A stretch of DNA of 64,000 nucleotides. Origin: Lactobacillus sp. HBUAS51381 (GTDB lineage Bacteria; Bacillota; Bacilli; Lactobacillales; Lactobacillaceae). The translations under genes and the position numbers were made by a program. Shown piece by piece: positions 35,997-45,907 of the stretch. The notes beneath the pieces were generated by a model. It did not search any database, was not told the origin of the DNA, and saw nothing but the letters and a program-made list of their open reading frames with translations. The stretch covers positions 1 to 64,000 of the forward strand of contig NZ_JAAVSC010000002.1 of assembly GCF_012641095.1 (NCBI RefSeq), read 5' to 3'. Each line of letters opens with the position of its first letter. The stretch's first letter is position 1.

Positions 35997-36890
35997 ATGT
36001 CACAAGTGAAAGACGAATCCATCCGGCTGATTGACCTGTTGATGATTGGGATTGGTTGTGCGACCATGGCTTTTAGTCTGGTCTTCTTTAACATCGCCAA
36101 TAATTTGGCGGACGGCGGAATTTCGGGGATTACCCTGATTATTCGGGCCCTTTTTCATCTCGATCCGGCCTATTCAACCATTTTGATCAACGCTCCCCTG
36201 CTCTTAATTGGGTATCGTTTCTTGGGTCGGCAATCACTGATCTATACGATTTATGGCACGTTCATGCTGGCCCTCTTCCTGTGGATCTGGCAACGGGTGC
36301 CATTTGCGATTGACCTCCATAAAGACTTGCTTCTGGCCTCACTGGCAGCTGGGCTAACTGGGGGCTTGGGCTCCGGTCTACTCTACCGGTATGGTGGTAC
36401 GACCGGTGGGACCGACATCGTGGCCCGCATTATGGAGCGGTTCTACGGCATACCCATGGGGCAAACCCTGTTGTGGCTAGATGTCGTCATCCTGTTGATT
36501 TCATTGGTCTACATTGATATTCCGCACATGGCGTACACCCTGATCTATTCCTACGTGTTTGCCCGGCTAGTGAACTTTACGCAGGAAGGTGCTTACGCCG
36601 CTCGAGGGACCATCGTCGTCTCAGATCACTATCAGGAGATTACCGATAGCATCATGGACGAACTGCAACGTGGGGTGAGTCTGATCAATGGCGAAGGTGG
36701 CTTCTCCCACCGGCCGCGGCAAATGATTTACGTGGTGGTGGCGCCGAGTGAGTTACACCGTCTCCGCCAGATTATCTCGCGACATGATCCTAAAGCCTTC
36801 GTTTCGGTGATTAATGTGAACGAGGCACTGGGTGAAGGTTTTTCGTTTGCGCGCCCAAAGAAGAGTTTTTTGAGCAAGTTCAAGCCCTAG
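35997..36890 (+). CDS. YitT family membrane protein (DUF161/DUF2179)
   Basis: A 297-residue protein with five to six membrane segments over about 10-180 and the family motif GGTTGGTDIVA. A soluble DUF2179 domain follows (about 195-290). ATG 35997 has AGGAGG 7 nt upstream; a longer in-frame start would lie in the promoter. Transport or sensing roles are proposed for the family, unproven. Confidence 0.9.
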   Translation: MSQVKDESIRLIDLLMIGIGCATMAFSLVFFNIANNLADGGISGITLIIRALFHLDPAYSTILINAPLLLIGYRFLGRQSLIYTIYGTFMLALFLWIWQRVPFAIDLHKDLLLASLAAGLTGGLGSGLLYRYGGTTGGTDIVARIMERFYGIPMGQTLLWLDVVILLISLVYIDIPHMAYTLIYSYVFARLVNFTQEGAYAARGTIVVSDHYQEITDSIMDELQRGVSLINGEGGFSHRPRQMIYVVVAPSELHRLRQIISRHDPKAFVSVINVNEALGEGFSFARPKKSFLSKFKP

Positions 36891-36900
36891 TGATGGGTTG

Positions 36901-36929
36901 GCAACCGCGGTTTTTGCGGTTGCTTTTTT
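36901..36929 (+). terminator. Intrinsic terminator after the yitT-like gene
   Basis: GCAACCGC and GCGGTTGC with a 7-nt loop, followed by six T. Confidence 0.92.
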
Positions 36930-36970
36930 GGTGAGTTATAAGTTAAAGTAATTTTTGTGTGTTTGCGTCA

Positions 36971-37003
36971 TTAAAAAAGAATGATTCACATGAACCATTC
37001 TTT
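36971..37003 (-). terminator. Intrinsic terminator after the TPR gene
   Basis: An AAAGAATGGTTCA / TGAATCATTCTTT stem (one G-T pair) is followed by T on the minus strand. Confidence 0.88.
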
Positions 37004-37018
37004 CCTCATTCTTAGATT

Positions 37019-38281
37019 CTAGTCGTCTTGATACCCTTCCAGCATGAGCGCCATTTCCTCATCGTCCGGAACGACCTTCAAGTACGCCGTCAATAGCTTC
37101 ACTACTTGGTCAGTCGCGCCTTCTTCTCGATAAAAGTAGATGGCTGGTTTCAAGAAGTCTGGCTGATCCGTAAAGAACGGTACCGCGGCATCGTAGTACT
37201 TCCGTGCGGCCGCGAAATCCTCTTGGTGTTCGGCCGTTACGGCGAGGTTCCAATACAATTGAGGATCGGCGGCCTCCGCCTTCACGTATGGCTTGGCCAG
37301 CGCCGCATTCTCGTCCCATCGTTCCTGTTTGACGTAGAGATTACTCAACTGAATCACCGCGGCGAGATCATCGCTATCGAGTGCATGCCCCTTCTTCAGG
37401 TACTTCTCGGCCAACGCTTCATCGTCGAGCTTAGTGGCCACGTGGGCGGCCTGAAGCCAGAGTTTTTCGTTATACTGGTCCACACCCAGACCTTCTTGCA
37501 GCGCCGTCAGGGCCTCGGGTAAGCGATTCTCTTGCTCCAACGCCTGTCCCAGGTACGGGTACAGCGAAGTATAGTGAGCGTCGCTATCCTTCAACTCATT
37601 GAAAAGTTTGATGGCCTCGGGACGTTCCTTGAGCTGGAGGTAGGTAAACGCCGTTTCAAACTTCACGTCGGGCGTCATATCACCCGTGTGAATCTGTTTC
37701 AGGTAACCAATCGCCTGTTCGAAACGTCCAGCATTCGCGTAAGCTACCCCGAGTCGTTCCACCAGATTAACCTTGGAGAGTTCCGTTGTTCCGGCCGTAA
37801 TGAGGTCTAAATACAGCGGAATAGCCTTTCTGAACTCACGCATGGTGAAGTAGAGCTCCGCCAAGGCAAACGTGATCACGGGCTCGTCAGGGGCCAATTT
37901 CTTTGCCGTCAGTAGTTTCTGTTCGCTGACCTCGAAGAGCTCCTGCGTCTGGTACAGATCCGCCGCCACCATCAAAGCCTCAACGTAGGCTGGGGAATCC
38001 GGACTGACCTGGTTCAGGTAGTCCAGCGCCTCGTCGTTCTTATCTTCATCAATCGCGATGTCCGCCAGATTCGTTCGTAATTCGTCTTCGTCCGGGTACT
38101 TCTTCAACAATTTCTCATAGATTCGCCGCGACTGGTTCAGAAACCCTAGCGAATAGAGTTCCTCGCCCAGGCTAAACAGGGTGTCATCATCGTCGTGCCG
38201 CAACGCCAGGGCATACTGCTTCTTAAAGTCCGCCAGTTGCCCCTTTTCTAATTCATCGAGTGCTGTTTGTGCGTAGCTCAT
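37019..38281 (-). CDS. Tetratricopeptide-repeat protein
   Basis: A 420-residue acidic, almost all-helical protein built of about ten TPR units. It shows recurring A-A/Y-G spacing, for example LAELYFTMREFRKAIPLYLD and LGQALEQENRLPEALTALQE. There is no signal peptide or membrane segment, so it is cytoplasmic. Homologues sit between hup and cca or der in many Firmicutes; the partner is unknown. ATG 38281 has GGAGG 6 nt upstream. Confidence 0.9.
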   Translation of the reverse strand: MSYAQTALDELEKGQLADFKKQYALALRHDDDDTLFSLGEELYSLGFLNQSRRIYEKLLKKYPDEDELRTNLADIAIDEDKNDEALDYLNQVSPDSPAYVEALMVAADLYQTQELFEVSEQKLLTAKKLAPDEPVITFALAELYFTMREFRKAIPLYLDLITAGTTELSKVNLVERLGVAYANAGRFEQAIGYLKQIHTGDMTPDVKFETAFTYLQLKERPEAIKLFNELKDSDAHYTSLYPYLGQALEQENRLPEALTALQEGLGVDQYNEKLWLQAAHVATKLDDEALAEKYLKKGHALDSDDLAAVIQLSNLYVKQERWDENAALAKPYVKAEAADPQLYWNLAVTAEHQEDFAAARKYYDAAVPFFTDQPDFLKPAIYFYREEGATDQVVKLLTAYLKVVPDDEEMALMLEGYQDD

Positions 38282-38447
38282 AACCCGCCTCCATCTCAAT
38301 CTACGATTCTTTTTATGACCCGTTCACCAGCCAATTTTATCCAATTGGTGCGGGGAATTATTCCAGTAAAAAACAACAGCTTTCATTATACGCAATCCGG
38401 TCAAACATGGAAACAATCAACACTTGGCTATCCCAATTTTTGCCGAA

Positions 38448-38479
38448 TAAAAAACCAGTCCGACAATCGCCGTCCTGGC
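38448..38479 (-). terminator. Intrinsic terminator after hup
   Basis: CCAG-GA-CGGC around a GATT loop, then GTCG-GA-CTGG and six T on the minus strand; the two GA/GA positions form a tandem mismatch. Confidence 0.75.
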
Positions 38480-38507
38480 CCTTTACTCGTTAAATAATTA
38501 AGTATAA

Positions 38508-38783
38508 TTACTTAACAGCATCCTTTAAAGCTTTACCTGGCTTGAATGCAGGTACCTTGCTTGCTGGGATTTGGATTTCTTGTCCAGTTTGTGGGTTACG
38601 GCCCTTACGAGCTGCACGTTCACGTACTTCAAAGTTACCAAAGCCGATCAATTGAACCTTTTCGCCTTTTGCTAACGTTGCTTGGACAGAATCGAATACT
38701 GCATCAACTGCAGCAGTTGCGTCCTTTTTAGTTAAACCAGTTGCAGTTGCAACGTCGCTAACCAATTGTGCTTTGTTTGCCAT
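38508..38783 (-). CDS. hup: HU family DNA-binding protein
   Basis: A 91-residue histone-like protein: [12 protein letters not shown], the [20 protein letters not shown] arm region and [18 protein letters not shown] bends and compacts DNA. ATG 38783 follows AGGAGGTG. Codon use is strongly biased, as expected for a very abundant protein. Confidence 0.97.
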   Translation of the reverse strand: MANKAQLVSDVATATGLTKKDATAAVDAVFDSVQATLAKGEKVQLIGFGNFEVRERAARKGRNPQTGQEIQIPASKVPAFKPGKALKDAVK

Positions 38784-38831
38784 GTTTGAATTCACCTCCT
38801 GCAATGAAGATTAGATGAATGCCATCTAGTA

Positions 38832-38858
38832 ATCATTTTTGAGTGGTCCAAAAATGAT
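38832..38858 (-). promoter_or_regulatory. Inverted repeat in the hup upstream region
   Basis: ATCATTTTTG and CAAAAATGAT form a perfect 10-bp inverted repeat with a 7-nt spacer, 50-75 nt before the hup start. It may be an operator or a leader hairpin; a TTGACC element lies just upstream at 38875-38870. Confidence 0.4.
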
Positions 38859-39021
38859 GAAACAAATACGGTCAACCGCATCATTTCTTAATCAAAGATA
38901 GCACAGGAAGCCTTATATGACAAGGGATAACGCCATTTTTTAGCAATTATCCATGATTTTTACGTTTTTTAGCCGAAAATCGGCCGAAATCAGCCTTAGA
39001 GTAGGACTAACGCCACTTTTC

Positions 39022-40329
39022 CTACTTCCGCGCCCGCTCGATCAGGTGGATCGGCGTGCCCTCAAAATCAAAGTGTTCCCGGATCTGATTTTCCAAGAAC
39101 CGTTCGTAGGAGAAGTGCATCATCTTCGGGTCATTAACAAAGACCACGAAGGTTGGTGGGGCCACGGCGACCTGGGTCGCATAGTAAACCCGTAGACGCT
39201 TTCCGTTGTCGGATGGCGTTGGATTGAGCGCAATGGCGTCCATCACCACATCATTTAGCGTGGCAGACTGTACCCGCTTATTGTGGTTCTCGGAGACCCG
39301 CTTAATCATCGCTGGCAACTGTTCAAGTCGTTGTCCCGTCTTAGCCGAAACGAAAATAATCGGTGCATAACTCAAGTATTGGAACTCCAAACGAATCAAA
39401 TTCTGGAAGTCCGTCAGCGTGTGGTTGTCCTTCTTTAAGGTGTCCCACTTGTTGACCAGGATGATGATCCCCCGACCAGCCTCATGGGCGTAGCCAGCGA
39501 CCCGCTTATCCTGCTCGCGAATGCCTTCCTCGGCGTTCATCACCATTAGCACCACATCGGAGTTATCGATGGCGCGCATGGCCCGCATGACACTGTATTT
39601 TTCAGTATTCTCGTAAACCTTACCACGCTTCCGAATCCCGGCGGTGTCGACCATGGTGAACTTGGTGTCATCGGCCGTAAACTTGGTATCAATGGCGTCT
39701 CGCGTGGTCCCGGCAACGTCGGAAACAATCACGCGATCTTCACCAAGAATGGCATTAACCAACGACGACTTGCCCACGTTGGGCCGACCAATCAGACTAA
39801 AGCGAATGGAATCATCCTTGGGCGCACCCGTATCGTCTGGAAATTCCTTGACGACGGCGTCCAACAAGTCCCCCAAGCCCAAGCCGTGAGCCCCAGAAAC
39901 GGGATACGGATCACCCAGGCCGAGTGAATAAAAGTCATAAATGGATTCCCGAACTTCGGGATTATCCGCCTTATTAACGGCCAGCAAGACCGGCTTATTG
40001 GCCCGATACAAAATTTTAGCGACGTTTTCATCAGCATCCGTCACCCCTTCAGGAGCACTGGTGATAAAGACGATGACGTCAGCTTCTTCAATGGCAATTT
40101 CTGCCTGTTGGGTAATTTGCGTAATGAACGGTTCATCACTGAGGTCGATTCCCCCAGTATCAATCATCCGAAATTCGGTTCCTAGCCATTCGGCCCGCGT
40201 ATAGATGCGATCACGCGTAACCCCCGGCGTATCTTCAACGATTGAGATCCGTTCACCGGCGATCCGGTTGAAGAGGGTCGATTTCCCCACGTTTGGGCGA
40301 CCCACGATAGCGACTACTGGATAAGCCAC
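39022..40329 (-). CDS. der: Ribosome biogenesis GTPase Der (EngA)
   Basis: A 435-residue protein with two GTPase domains in tandem: GRPNVGKST ... DTGG ... NKAD, then GRPNVGKSS ... DTAG ... NKWD. A C-terminal KH-like domain follows. It acts in 50S assembly. GTG start with AAGGAGGG upstream. It lies between the S1 protein gene and hup. Confidence 0.96.
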   Translation of the reverse strand: MAYPVVAIVGRPNVGKSTLFNRIAGERISIVEDTPGVTRDRIYTRAEWLGTEFRMIDTGGIDLSDEPFITQITQQAEIAIEEADVIVFITSAPEGVTDADENVAKILYRANKPVLLAVNKADNPEVRESIYDFYSLGLGDPYPVSGAHGLGLGDLLDAVVKEFPDDTGAPKDDSIRFSLIGRPNVGKSSLVNAILGEDRVIVSDVAGTTRDAIDTKFTADDTKFTMVDTAGIRKRGKVYENTEKYSVMRAMRAIDNSDVVLMVMNAEEGIREQDKRVAGYAHEAGRGIIILVNKWDTLKKDNHTLTDFQNLIRLEFQYLSYAPIIFVSAKTGQRLEQLPAMIKRVSENHNKRVQSATLNDVVMDAIALNPTPSDNGKRLRVYYATQVAVAPPTFVVFVNDPKMMHFSYERFLENQIREHFDFEGTPIHLIERARK

Positions 40330-40505
40330 GACAAATCCCTCCTTTTTCTTTCAAATCAAGTTTAATGGTACGTTCTTTTGGATTGCCGCCCGACCGAATA
40401 GCCGGGGGGCAACCAACAAGTATCTTAGTCTACACGACAATGATGGGTCTGTCAAAGACCGCCACCATCGCGCTGAACTGTATTGCATGATAGCAGGTTG
40501 ACAAC

Positions 40506-40549
40506 AAAAGGGTCTGGTGCGAAACCAACAAAGTTCCGCGCCAAACCCT
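40506..40549 (-). terminator. Intrinsic terminator after the S1-like gene
   Basis: GGGTTTGGCGCG pairs imperfectly with CGCACCAGACCC, then TTTT on the minus strand. Confidence 0.75.
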
Positions 40550-40565
40550 TCTTCAACCAAACAAA

Positions 40566-41873
40566 TTACTTGTTTTCGTTGTCTTCCATGTCCTTCTTCA
40601 AGCTGTCACCAATCAGATCGCCCAAAGAGAAACCGGTGCTTTCTTCTGGGGCGTTAGCCGTTGAAGTTTCAGCAGAGTTCCGGTTGTTACGACGACGGTT
40701 GTTGTTCCCACCGTTGTTGCTCCGGCTCCGGTTATTGTTGTTGCTACGGTTTTCGGAAGCTTCGTCACCAGATTGTGGCTTTTCTTCCAAGGCCTTGATG
40801 GATAAAGCCAAACGGTGATCGTTTGGACGAACATCTAAGACCTTAACCTTGATTTCTTGACCAACCTTCAAAACGTCAGCAGGCGTTGCGATGTGTTGGT
40901 GAGAAATTTGGGAAATGTGAACCAAGCCTTCAACGCCAGGGAACACTTCAACGAAGGCCCCAAAGCTCGTCAAACGCTTAACAGTTCCGTCTAAGACGCT
41001 GCCTTGTGGGGCTTTATCTTCGATACCATCCCAAGGTTCTGGTAAGGTTTGCTTGATAGAAAGGGAAATCCGGTCACGGTCTGGGTCTACTGATAAGACC
41101 TTAACCTTAACTTCTTGGCCCACCTTCAAGACATCGCTAGGCTTTTCAACCCGTTCAAAGGCGATTTCTGAAACGTGAACTAACCCATCAACACCACCAA
41201 GGTCAACGAAGGCACCAAAGTTGGTCAAACGCGCAACCTTGCCTTCGACAATGTCGCCAGCGGTCAACTTGGCCATGATTTCGGCCTTTTGTGCTGCCCG
41301 TTCCTTTTCAACGATTGCACGGTGAGAAAGGATCAGACGGTTTTCGCTAGGTTCGATTTCGACAATCTTGAATTCCAGGGTTTGACCCTTGAATTGAGAT
41401 AAGTCTTCAACGAAGTGGTCAGATACCATGGATGCAGGAACAAAGCCCCGTACACCGGCATCAACAACTAACCCACCCTTAACCACTTGGGTAACGGGTG
41501 CAGTCAACGTGTGACCTGCTTCGAATTCCTTTTGGATGTCGTCCCAAACCTTACGGGCTTCCAAACGACGTTGTGACAGTAAGTAACTGCCGCCTTCCTT
41601 GTCAGTACCAATACGAGAAATTACGACGAGGTCTAAAACGTCCCCGACTTTAATTACAGAATTAATATCATCAACTGGCTTCGTGGAAAGTTCCTTCTTT
41701 GGAACAACCCCTTCAATCCCAGTGTCAGCAATACCGACGATTGCTTGTTGGTCGTCATCAATCGTTAAGACTTCACCCTTAACGACGTCACCGACTTTAA
41801 CGTTATCGATGCTATTTAAAGCATCCAATAGTTCGTTATTTTCATTGTTTTGACTCGTGCCATTTTCACTCAT
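40566..41873 (-). CDS. rpsA: 30S ribosomal protein S1 homologue
   Basis: A 435-residue protein with four S1 RNA-binding domains (about 20-90, 105-170, 190-262 and 275-347). A low-complexity tail rich in Asn and Arg (about 355-400) precedes a short acidic end. Firmicutes S1 homologues of this length bind mRNA and some associate with the 30S subunit. ATG 41873 follows AGGAGG. Order cmk-rpsA-der-hup is conserved in the group. Confidence 0.93.
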   Translation of the reverse strand: MSENGTSQNNENNELLDALNSIDNVKVGDVVKGEVLTIDDDQQAIVGIADTGIEGVVPKKELSTKPVDDINSVIKVGDVLDLVVISRIGTDKEGGSYLLSQRRLEARKVWDDIQKEFEAGHTLTAPVTQVVKGGLVVDAGVRGFVPASMVSDHFVEDLSQFKGQTLEFKIVEIEPSENRLILSHRAIVEKERAAQKAEIMAKLTAGDIVEGKVARLTNFGAFVDLGGVDGLVHVSEIAFERVEKPSDVLKVGQEVKVKVLSVDPDRDRISLSIKQTLPEPWDGIEDKAPQGSVLDGTVKRLTSFGAFVEVFPGVEGLVHISQISHQHIATPADVLKVGQEIKVKVLDVRPNDHRLALSIKALEEKPQSGDEASENRSNNNNRSRSNNGGNNNRRRNNRNSAETSTANAPEESTGFSLGDLIGDSLKKDMEDNENK

Positions 41874-41952
41874 GCGAATTTTTCCTCCTTGCGACAACTC
41901 TAAATACCATTTTAGCTGATTATGCTGTTAAAAGCTAGTAAAATGCCCATTT

Positions 41953-42633
41953 CTATAGGGATTCTTTTTCTTGGATAATTTCAGCGATCCGATCCGCCAC
42001 TTCTTGGATGGACATTGACGTCGTATCCAGTCGAATGGCGTCCGCCGCCTGGGTTAATGGCGAGATCTTCCGGGTGGAGTCTTTTCTATCCCGTTCCTCA
42101 ATCTCATGCTTCAACGTCGCTAACGGCGTGTCGATGCCCTTGGCAGCATTGTCCTTTAACCGTCGTTGTGCGCGTTCATCCACACTGGCGACCAAGAAAA
42201 TCTTGACTTCCGCGTGTGGTAAGACCGTGGAGCCAATGTCGCGGCCATCCATAACGATGCCCCCAGCTTCAGCGATTTGTCGTTGCCGTTCCGTCAATTC
42301 TGCCCGTACGGCAGACTGTGCGGAAATCTGTGATACGGCATTGGTCACGTCGGGTTGTCGAATCGCCAATGTGACTTCCGTATCGTCCACGAACACCTTT
42401 TGAACGGGGGTTCCCGGTTCAAAACGAATCGTGATCTGATCCAATAATTGCTTGACCGCTGACTCATCGTCCAGCGCAACGCCCGCTTGCAACACCTTCC
42501 AGGTGATGGCGCGGTACATTGCTCCCGTGTCACAATATATGTAGTGAAATTGTTGGGCCACGATTTTAGCGACCGTACTCTTACCGGCTGAAGCTGGGCC
42601 GTCGATCGCGACCTGCAAACCTTGTTTTTCCAT
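41953..42633 (-). CDS. cmk: Cytidylate kinase
   Basis: A 226-residue P-loop kinase: [27 protein letters not shown] and [12 protein letters not shown]. It phosphorylates CMP and dCMP. ATG 42633 is preferred (GGGAG 10 nt upstream) over the TTG at 42642. Confidence 0.96.
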   Translation of the reverse strand: MEKQGLQVAIDGPASAGKSTVAKIVAQQFHYIYCDTGAMYRAITWKVLQAGVALDDESAVKQLLDQITIRFEPGTPVQKVFVDDTEVTLAIRQPDVTNAVSQISAQSAVRAELTERQRQIAEAGGIVMDGRDIGSTVLPHAEVKIFLVASVDERAQRRLKDNAAKGIDTPLATLKHEIEERDRKDSTRKISPLTQAADAIRLDTTSMSIQEVADRIAEIIQEKESL

Positions 42634-42665
42634 GCAAACCAAACTCCCTATTCATGAATTAAACG

Positions 42666-43277
42666 CTACTTAACCCGTAACTTTTGACCAGGATGTAGTG
42701 AAGCTCCTGAAGAAAGTCCGTTGAGTTGTAATAATTTATCCACCGAAATCCCGGCGTTCGTCGCCACACGGTAGACCCCTTGCCCAGATTCGACCGTGGC
42801 ATACTTCTCACCGGCCGTGGAACTTGAGCTCGTTGACGTGCTTGTAGACGCAGAGCTACTGCTTTGGGTGGTAACCGAAGAACTGCTAGTCGTTTTTGCC
42901 GAACTAGCAGTCGTGGTCGAAGTTGTCGATTTTTTAGAACTTGCTGAAGAAGTCGCCTTCTTCGATGATGCCTTGGATGATTTCGTCGTGCTCTTGGCCT
43001 TTTTAGAAGACGAGCTGGACGAACTAGCCGCGACCTTCTCTGTATTTTGTGGCCGGTTGACCGCGCTTTGCCGGGCCAGGCCGTAGACCAACGAGGCTGC
43101 CGCAATCACAATGATGATTGCCACCAAAACAACAGTGACCATGGTATTGCTATGATTTTGTCGCCGCATTTTCGTTCGTGACAGGTTTCCCTGATCGTCG
43201 CGATCATCGGCAAACGAGGAGTCCCATGGATGGGATTCCTGCTCCTTCGACGTTTGATCGTCACGCTTTTGACTCAT
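42666..43277 (-). CDS. Membrane-anchored LysM-domain protein with Ser/Thr/Lys-rich linker
   Basis: A 203-residue protein. The charged cytoplasmic part (1-45) is followed by one membrane segment (MVTVVLVAIIIVIAAASLVY, about 46-65). A stretch of about 75 residues of almost only Ser, Thr, Lys and Ala comes next, then a C-terminal LysM domain (VESGQGVYRVATNAGISVDK and on). LysM binds peptidoglycan, so the domain is held in the wall. It is the counterpart of B. subtilis ypbE near recQ. ATG 43277 with GGGAGG is preferred. Confidence 0.9.
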   Translation of the reverse strand: MSQKRDDQTSKEQESHPWDSSFADDRDDQGNLSRTKMRRQNHSNTMVTVVLVAIIIVIAAASLVYGLARQSAVNRPQNTEKVAASSSSSSSKKAKSTTKSSKASSKKATSSASSKKSTTSTTTASSAKTTSSSSVTTQSSSSASTSTSTSSSSTAGEKYATVESGQGVYRVATNAGISVDKLLQLNGLSSGASLHPGQKLRVK

Positions 43278-43348
43278 CATCTAACCTCCCTGAAAAACTT
43301 TCAACCGTAATTGTACCATACCAGCCCGGCTAATTCTCTAAATTCTTC

Positions 43349-44770
43349 TTAAAATAACTGCCGTAATCGGGCGACCCAGTCTTCAGCCACATCAGTCGGT
43401 GCCTTCTGCGGCGTTGCACGTAAGCCCAGCCGCATCAAATCAAGGGGCATCCCCGCGGGTGAACAACACTGCTCATCGTGAGGCCGACTCTGCTCATCGA
43501 ACGCCTGTAGCCAGTTGTGGCGCAAACAGTGGGGCTCTCGGACGTAGGCCAGCATCTGAGCCAGTGCCCGATTGCGTTCCCGCTCGCGCCGACTAAACAA
43601 CTGAATCACGGCCGCTTCACTAATCCCGTGTCGCCGGTAGAACCCCAACAACGCAATCGCTGCATCGTCTTCGTTAAAGGCTTGGGGCCGCGCATAGTAG
43701 CGGTGGATAGTATCGGCTTCGGGGCGATTGAGCTGACCGAGCATTAGGGGAAGTTGCTCATCCCCACTGACGTACAACAGGATGGCCACGCTGGGTAACC
43801 CGTCTCTGCCTGCCCGGCCAATCTCCTGCGCGTAACTTTCGAAGTCCGCTGGTAAATGATAGTGAATGACGTAGCGCACGTCATTCTTATCGATGCCCAT
43901 GCCAAACGCACTGGTCGCACAGATGACATCCAACTGGCTTGCCATGAACTGCTGTTGAATCTTGAAGCGGTCCTCGCTACTCAGCCCGGCGTGGTATGCC
44001 GCTACTCGACGCCCCGTTTGCTGCTGCAGCCGCAATGCCGTATCACTGGCCTGCTGCTTACTGGAAAAGTAAATGACGCCCGGCCCTTGGAGTTGATCGA
44101 CTAACGCTGTCAACCGCTCCTGTTTGGCCGGCTCCGTATCGAGCTGCTCAACATCCAGATAGATATTCGGCCGATCGACGGATTCAGCGACAATTGTCGG
44201 TTGACTACGCAATTGTTTCGCGATTTCCTGTCTCGTCGTGGTCCCAGCCGTGGCCGTCAGCATCAGGGTTAACGGGTGATTAAGCTGCGTTCGAATCGCA
44301 CCGAGCAGTAAGTACTCTGGTCGGAAATCCGGTCCCCATTGCACGATACAGTGCGCCTCATCAATCACCAACAAGCTTAAGGGCAACTGTTTGACCTGCG
44401 CTAACATTTGCGGTTGGGCTAACATTTCTGGGGACATAAACAGGAATTGATAGTCACGCAAATGGCGCTGAATCTCCTGTCGCTCCACATAACTGGTCAA
44501 CGAGTTAATCGCCGCTGCTTGGCGAAACCCCGCCATGTGCATCCGATTCACCTGATCATTCATCAGCGATAGCAAGGGTGAAATAATGAGGACACATCCG
44601 GGGTGCCGGTAACCGTAAAGCTGATAAATTAACGTCTTCCCCGCGCCCGTTGGCAACACCGCTAACGTATCCTGCCCAGCCTCCAGTGCGGTCAGGGCAG
44701 CCTGCTGTCCCGTCCGAAAGTCGTGGAAACCAAAGACCTTCTCTAGGCTTGTGGTTAAGGGTTCAAGCAT
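43349..44770 (-). CDS. recQ: ATP-dependent DNA helicase RecQ (short form)
   Basis: A 473-residue superfamily 2 helicase. Motif I is LPTGAGKT, DEAH box VIDEAHCIVQWG, motif VI QEIGRAGRDG. The zinc-binding Cys cluster is near the C-terminus (CLRHNW and EQCCSP). The HRDC domain is absent, as in RecS-type proteins. It unwinds DNA in repair and recombination. ATG 44770 overlaps the last codons of ypbB, implying coupling. Confidence 0.93.
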   Translation of the reverse strand: MLEPLTTSLEKVFGFHDFRTGQQAALTALEAGQDTLAVLPTGAGKTLIYQLYGYRHPGCVLIISPLLSLMNDQVNRMHMAGFRQAAAINSLTSYVERQEIQRHLRDYQFLFMSPEMLAQPQMLAQVKQLPLSLLVIDEAHCIVQWGPDFRPEYLLLGAIRTQLNHPLTLMLTATAGTTTRQEIAKQLRSQPTIVAESVDRPNIYLDVEQLDTEPAKQERLTALVDQLQGPGVIYFSSKQQASDTALRLQQQTGRRVAAYHAGLSSEDRFKIQQQFMASQLDVICATSAFGMGIDKNDVRYVIHYHLPADFESYAQEIGRAGRDGLPSVAILLYVSGDEQLPLMLGQLNRPEADTIHRYYARPQAFNEDDAAIALLGFYRRHGISEAAVIQLFSRRERERNRALAQMLAYVREPHCLRHNWLQAFDEQSRPHDEQCCSPAGMPLDLMRLGLRATPQKAPTDVAEDWVARLRQLF

Positions 44771-45806
44771 CCTGTTCACCTCGTTTATCAGTCCAAATCG
44801 CATAAAGCCGAAAATAGAAAAATGCATAGCGGGCCTGCACCGCCTCGGGCAAGGCCGTATACTGCCAGTCATCGATGGGACCCGTTAACGCTGTGGCAAA
44901 CGTCTGCCGAATCGTCGGCGTTAAAATCTCGTCATAGGGGAAGTCCTTAATTGGCAACAGAATTGCGGCCTCCAAGAGGTGTTCCCGCACGGTACTGGCT
45001 TTGATGCCCCGTACTGCCACAATCTGTTCTAAGCTCCGCCCCTGCCCAACCGCGGCCAGCGTCTGTTGGGCACTACGCGACACTGGTGACTGCCACATGG
45101 GCTGTAGCAATTTGGTCAACGGCTGAGACTGCTTTTGCGCATCCTGGGCTATCTGCATCACTCCATCTAGCTGCATGAGCAGAATCTCCCATGACGTGCA
45201 CTGCCTATCCTGCGCCAATTGCGCGGCCGTTTGTCCCGGCTGCTGATACCCGCTAAACAGCCGAGTAACCACCTCGGCTACCGGTTCGGGCAATTGGATC
45301 AGGCTGTTTTGAAGTGATGTGAACATTTGTTCGGAAAGGTTAGGCCCTTTTACTTGGTAGAACCAACGGCGAACGGCTTGCCGCGTCTCGAGTGCCGTGG
45401 CTAACGGGTAGTATCGCTTGGTCGAATGCGCATACTGACTGACGACCTGGACGGCCAGCAAGATGCGCTCCCGAATTGCCATTAGATTAACCTGTCCCCA
45501 GTCCTTGGCCGTCTGCGACCGATAATAGTTGACATTGCGTTGGGCCGTTAATCCAGCCGGCGTTAACTTAATCTGATCAGCGGTTTCACCCGCCACAACG
45601 AGTCCCTGCTGTTCGAGGGCCCGCGCCGGCGCATCCAACGCCCCTCTGGGTAACTTCTTCGCCAACCCCATCAGGTATAAGAGTCGATACCGTTGTCCCC
45701 AGTAAAGGGTCGACACCGTCTTCTTCTCGCGCAAGAGGTTTTCAATCACCCGGAGTCGCCGAAATTGTTGCCCATCGAGCAAGGCGAGTAAATCCGCCGT
45801 TTCCAT
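44763..45806 (-). CDS. YpbB-like helix-turn-helix protein
   Basis: A 347-residue protein of the COG4955 type. The C-terminal region holds a helicase-associated HTH (LAAVGQGRSLEQIVAVRGIK then ASTVREHLLEAAIL). No enzymatic motif is visible. In Bacillus and lactobacilli it is encoded directly before recQ, with which it overlaps here; a RecQ accessory role is inferred from context. It contains a LexA-like palindrome at 45320-45333. Confidence 0.85.
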   Translation of the reverse strand: METADLLALLDGQQFRRLRVIENLLREKKTVSTLYWGQRYRLLYLMGLAKKLPRGALDAPARALEQQGLVVAGETADQIKLTPAGLTAQRNVNYYRSQTAKDWGQVNLMAIRERILLAVQVVSQYAHSTKRYYPLATALETRQAVRRWFYQVKGPNLSEQMFTSLQNSLIQLPEPVAEVVTRLFSGYQQPGQTAAQLAQDRQCTSWEILLMQLDGVMQIAQDAQKQSQPLTKLLQPMWQSPVSRSAQQTLAAVGQGRSLEQIVAVRGIKASTVREHLLEAAILLPIKDFPYDEILTPTIRQTFATALTGPIDDWQYTALPEAVQARYAFFYFRLYAIWTDKRGEQDA

Positions 45807-45851
45807 GGTTCAGTCCCCTCTCGTTTTAGTCTGCACCTAGTTTACCATACG

Positions 45852-45878
45852 AAAAGGGCTGACAGGATGCCAGCCCTT
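45852..45878 (-). terminator. Intrinsic terminator after ribU
   Basis: AAGGGCTGGCA and TGTCAGCCCTT with a 3-nt loop, then TTT on the minus strand. Confidence 0.85.
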
Positions 45879-45907
45879 GATTTCACAAGAATTCGTTATT
45901 TCATCAA

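Noticed and set aside
42659-43105. Arg/Pro-rich 148-codon frame overlapping the LysM gene
   Set aside because: It is an out-of-frame reading of the Ser/Thr/Lys linker of the LysM protein.
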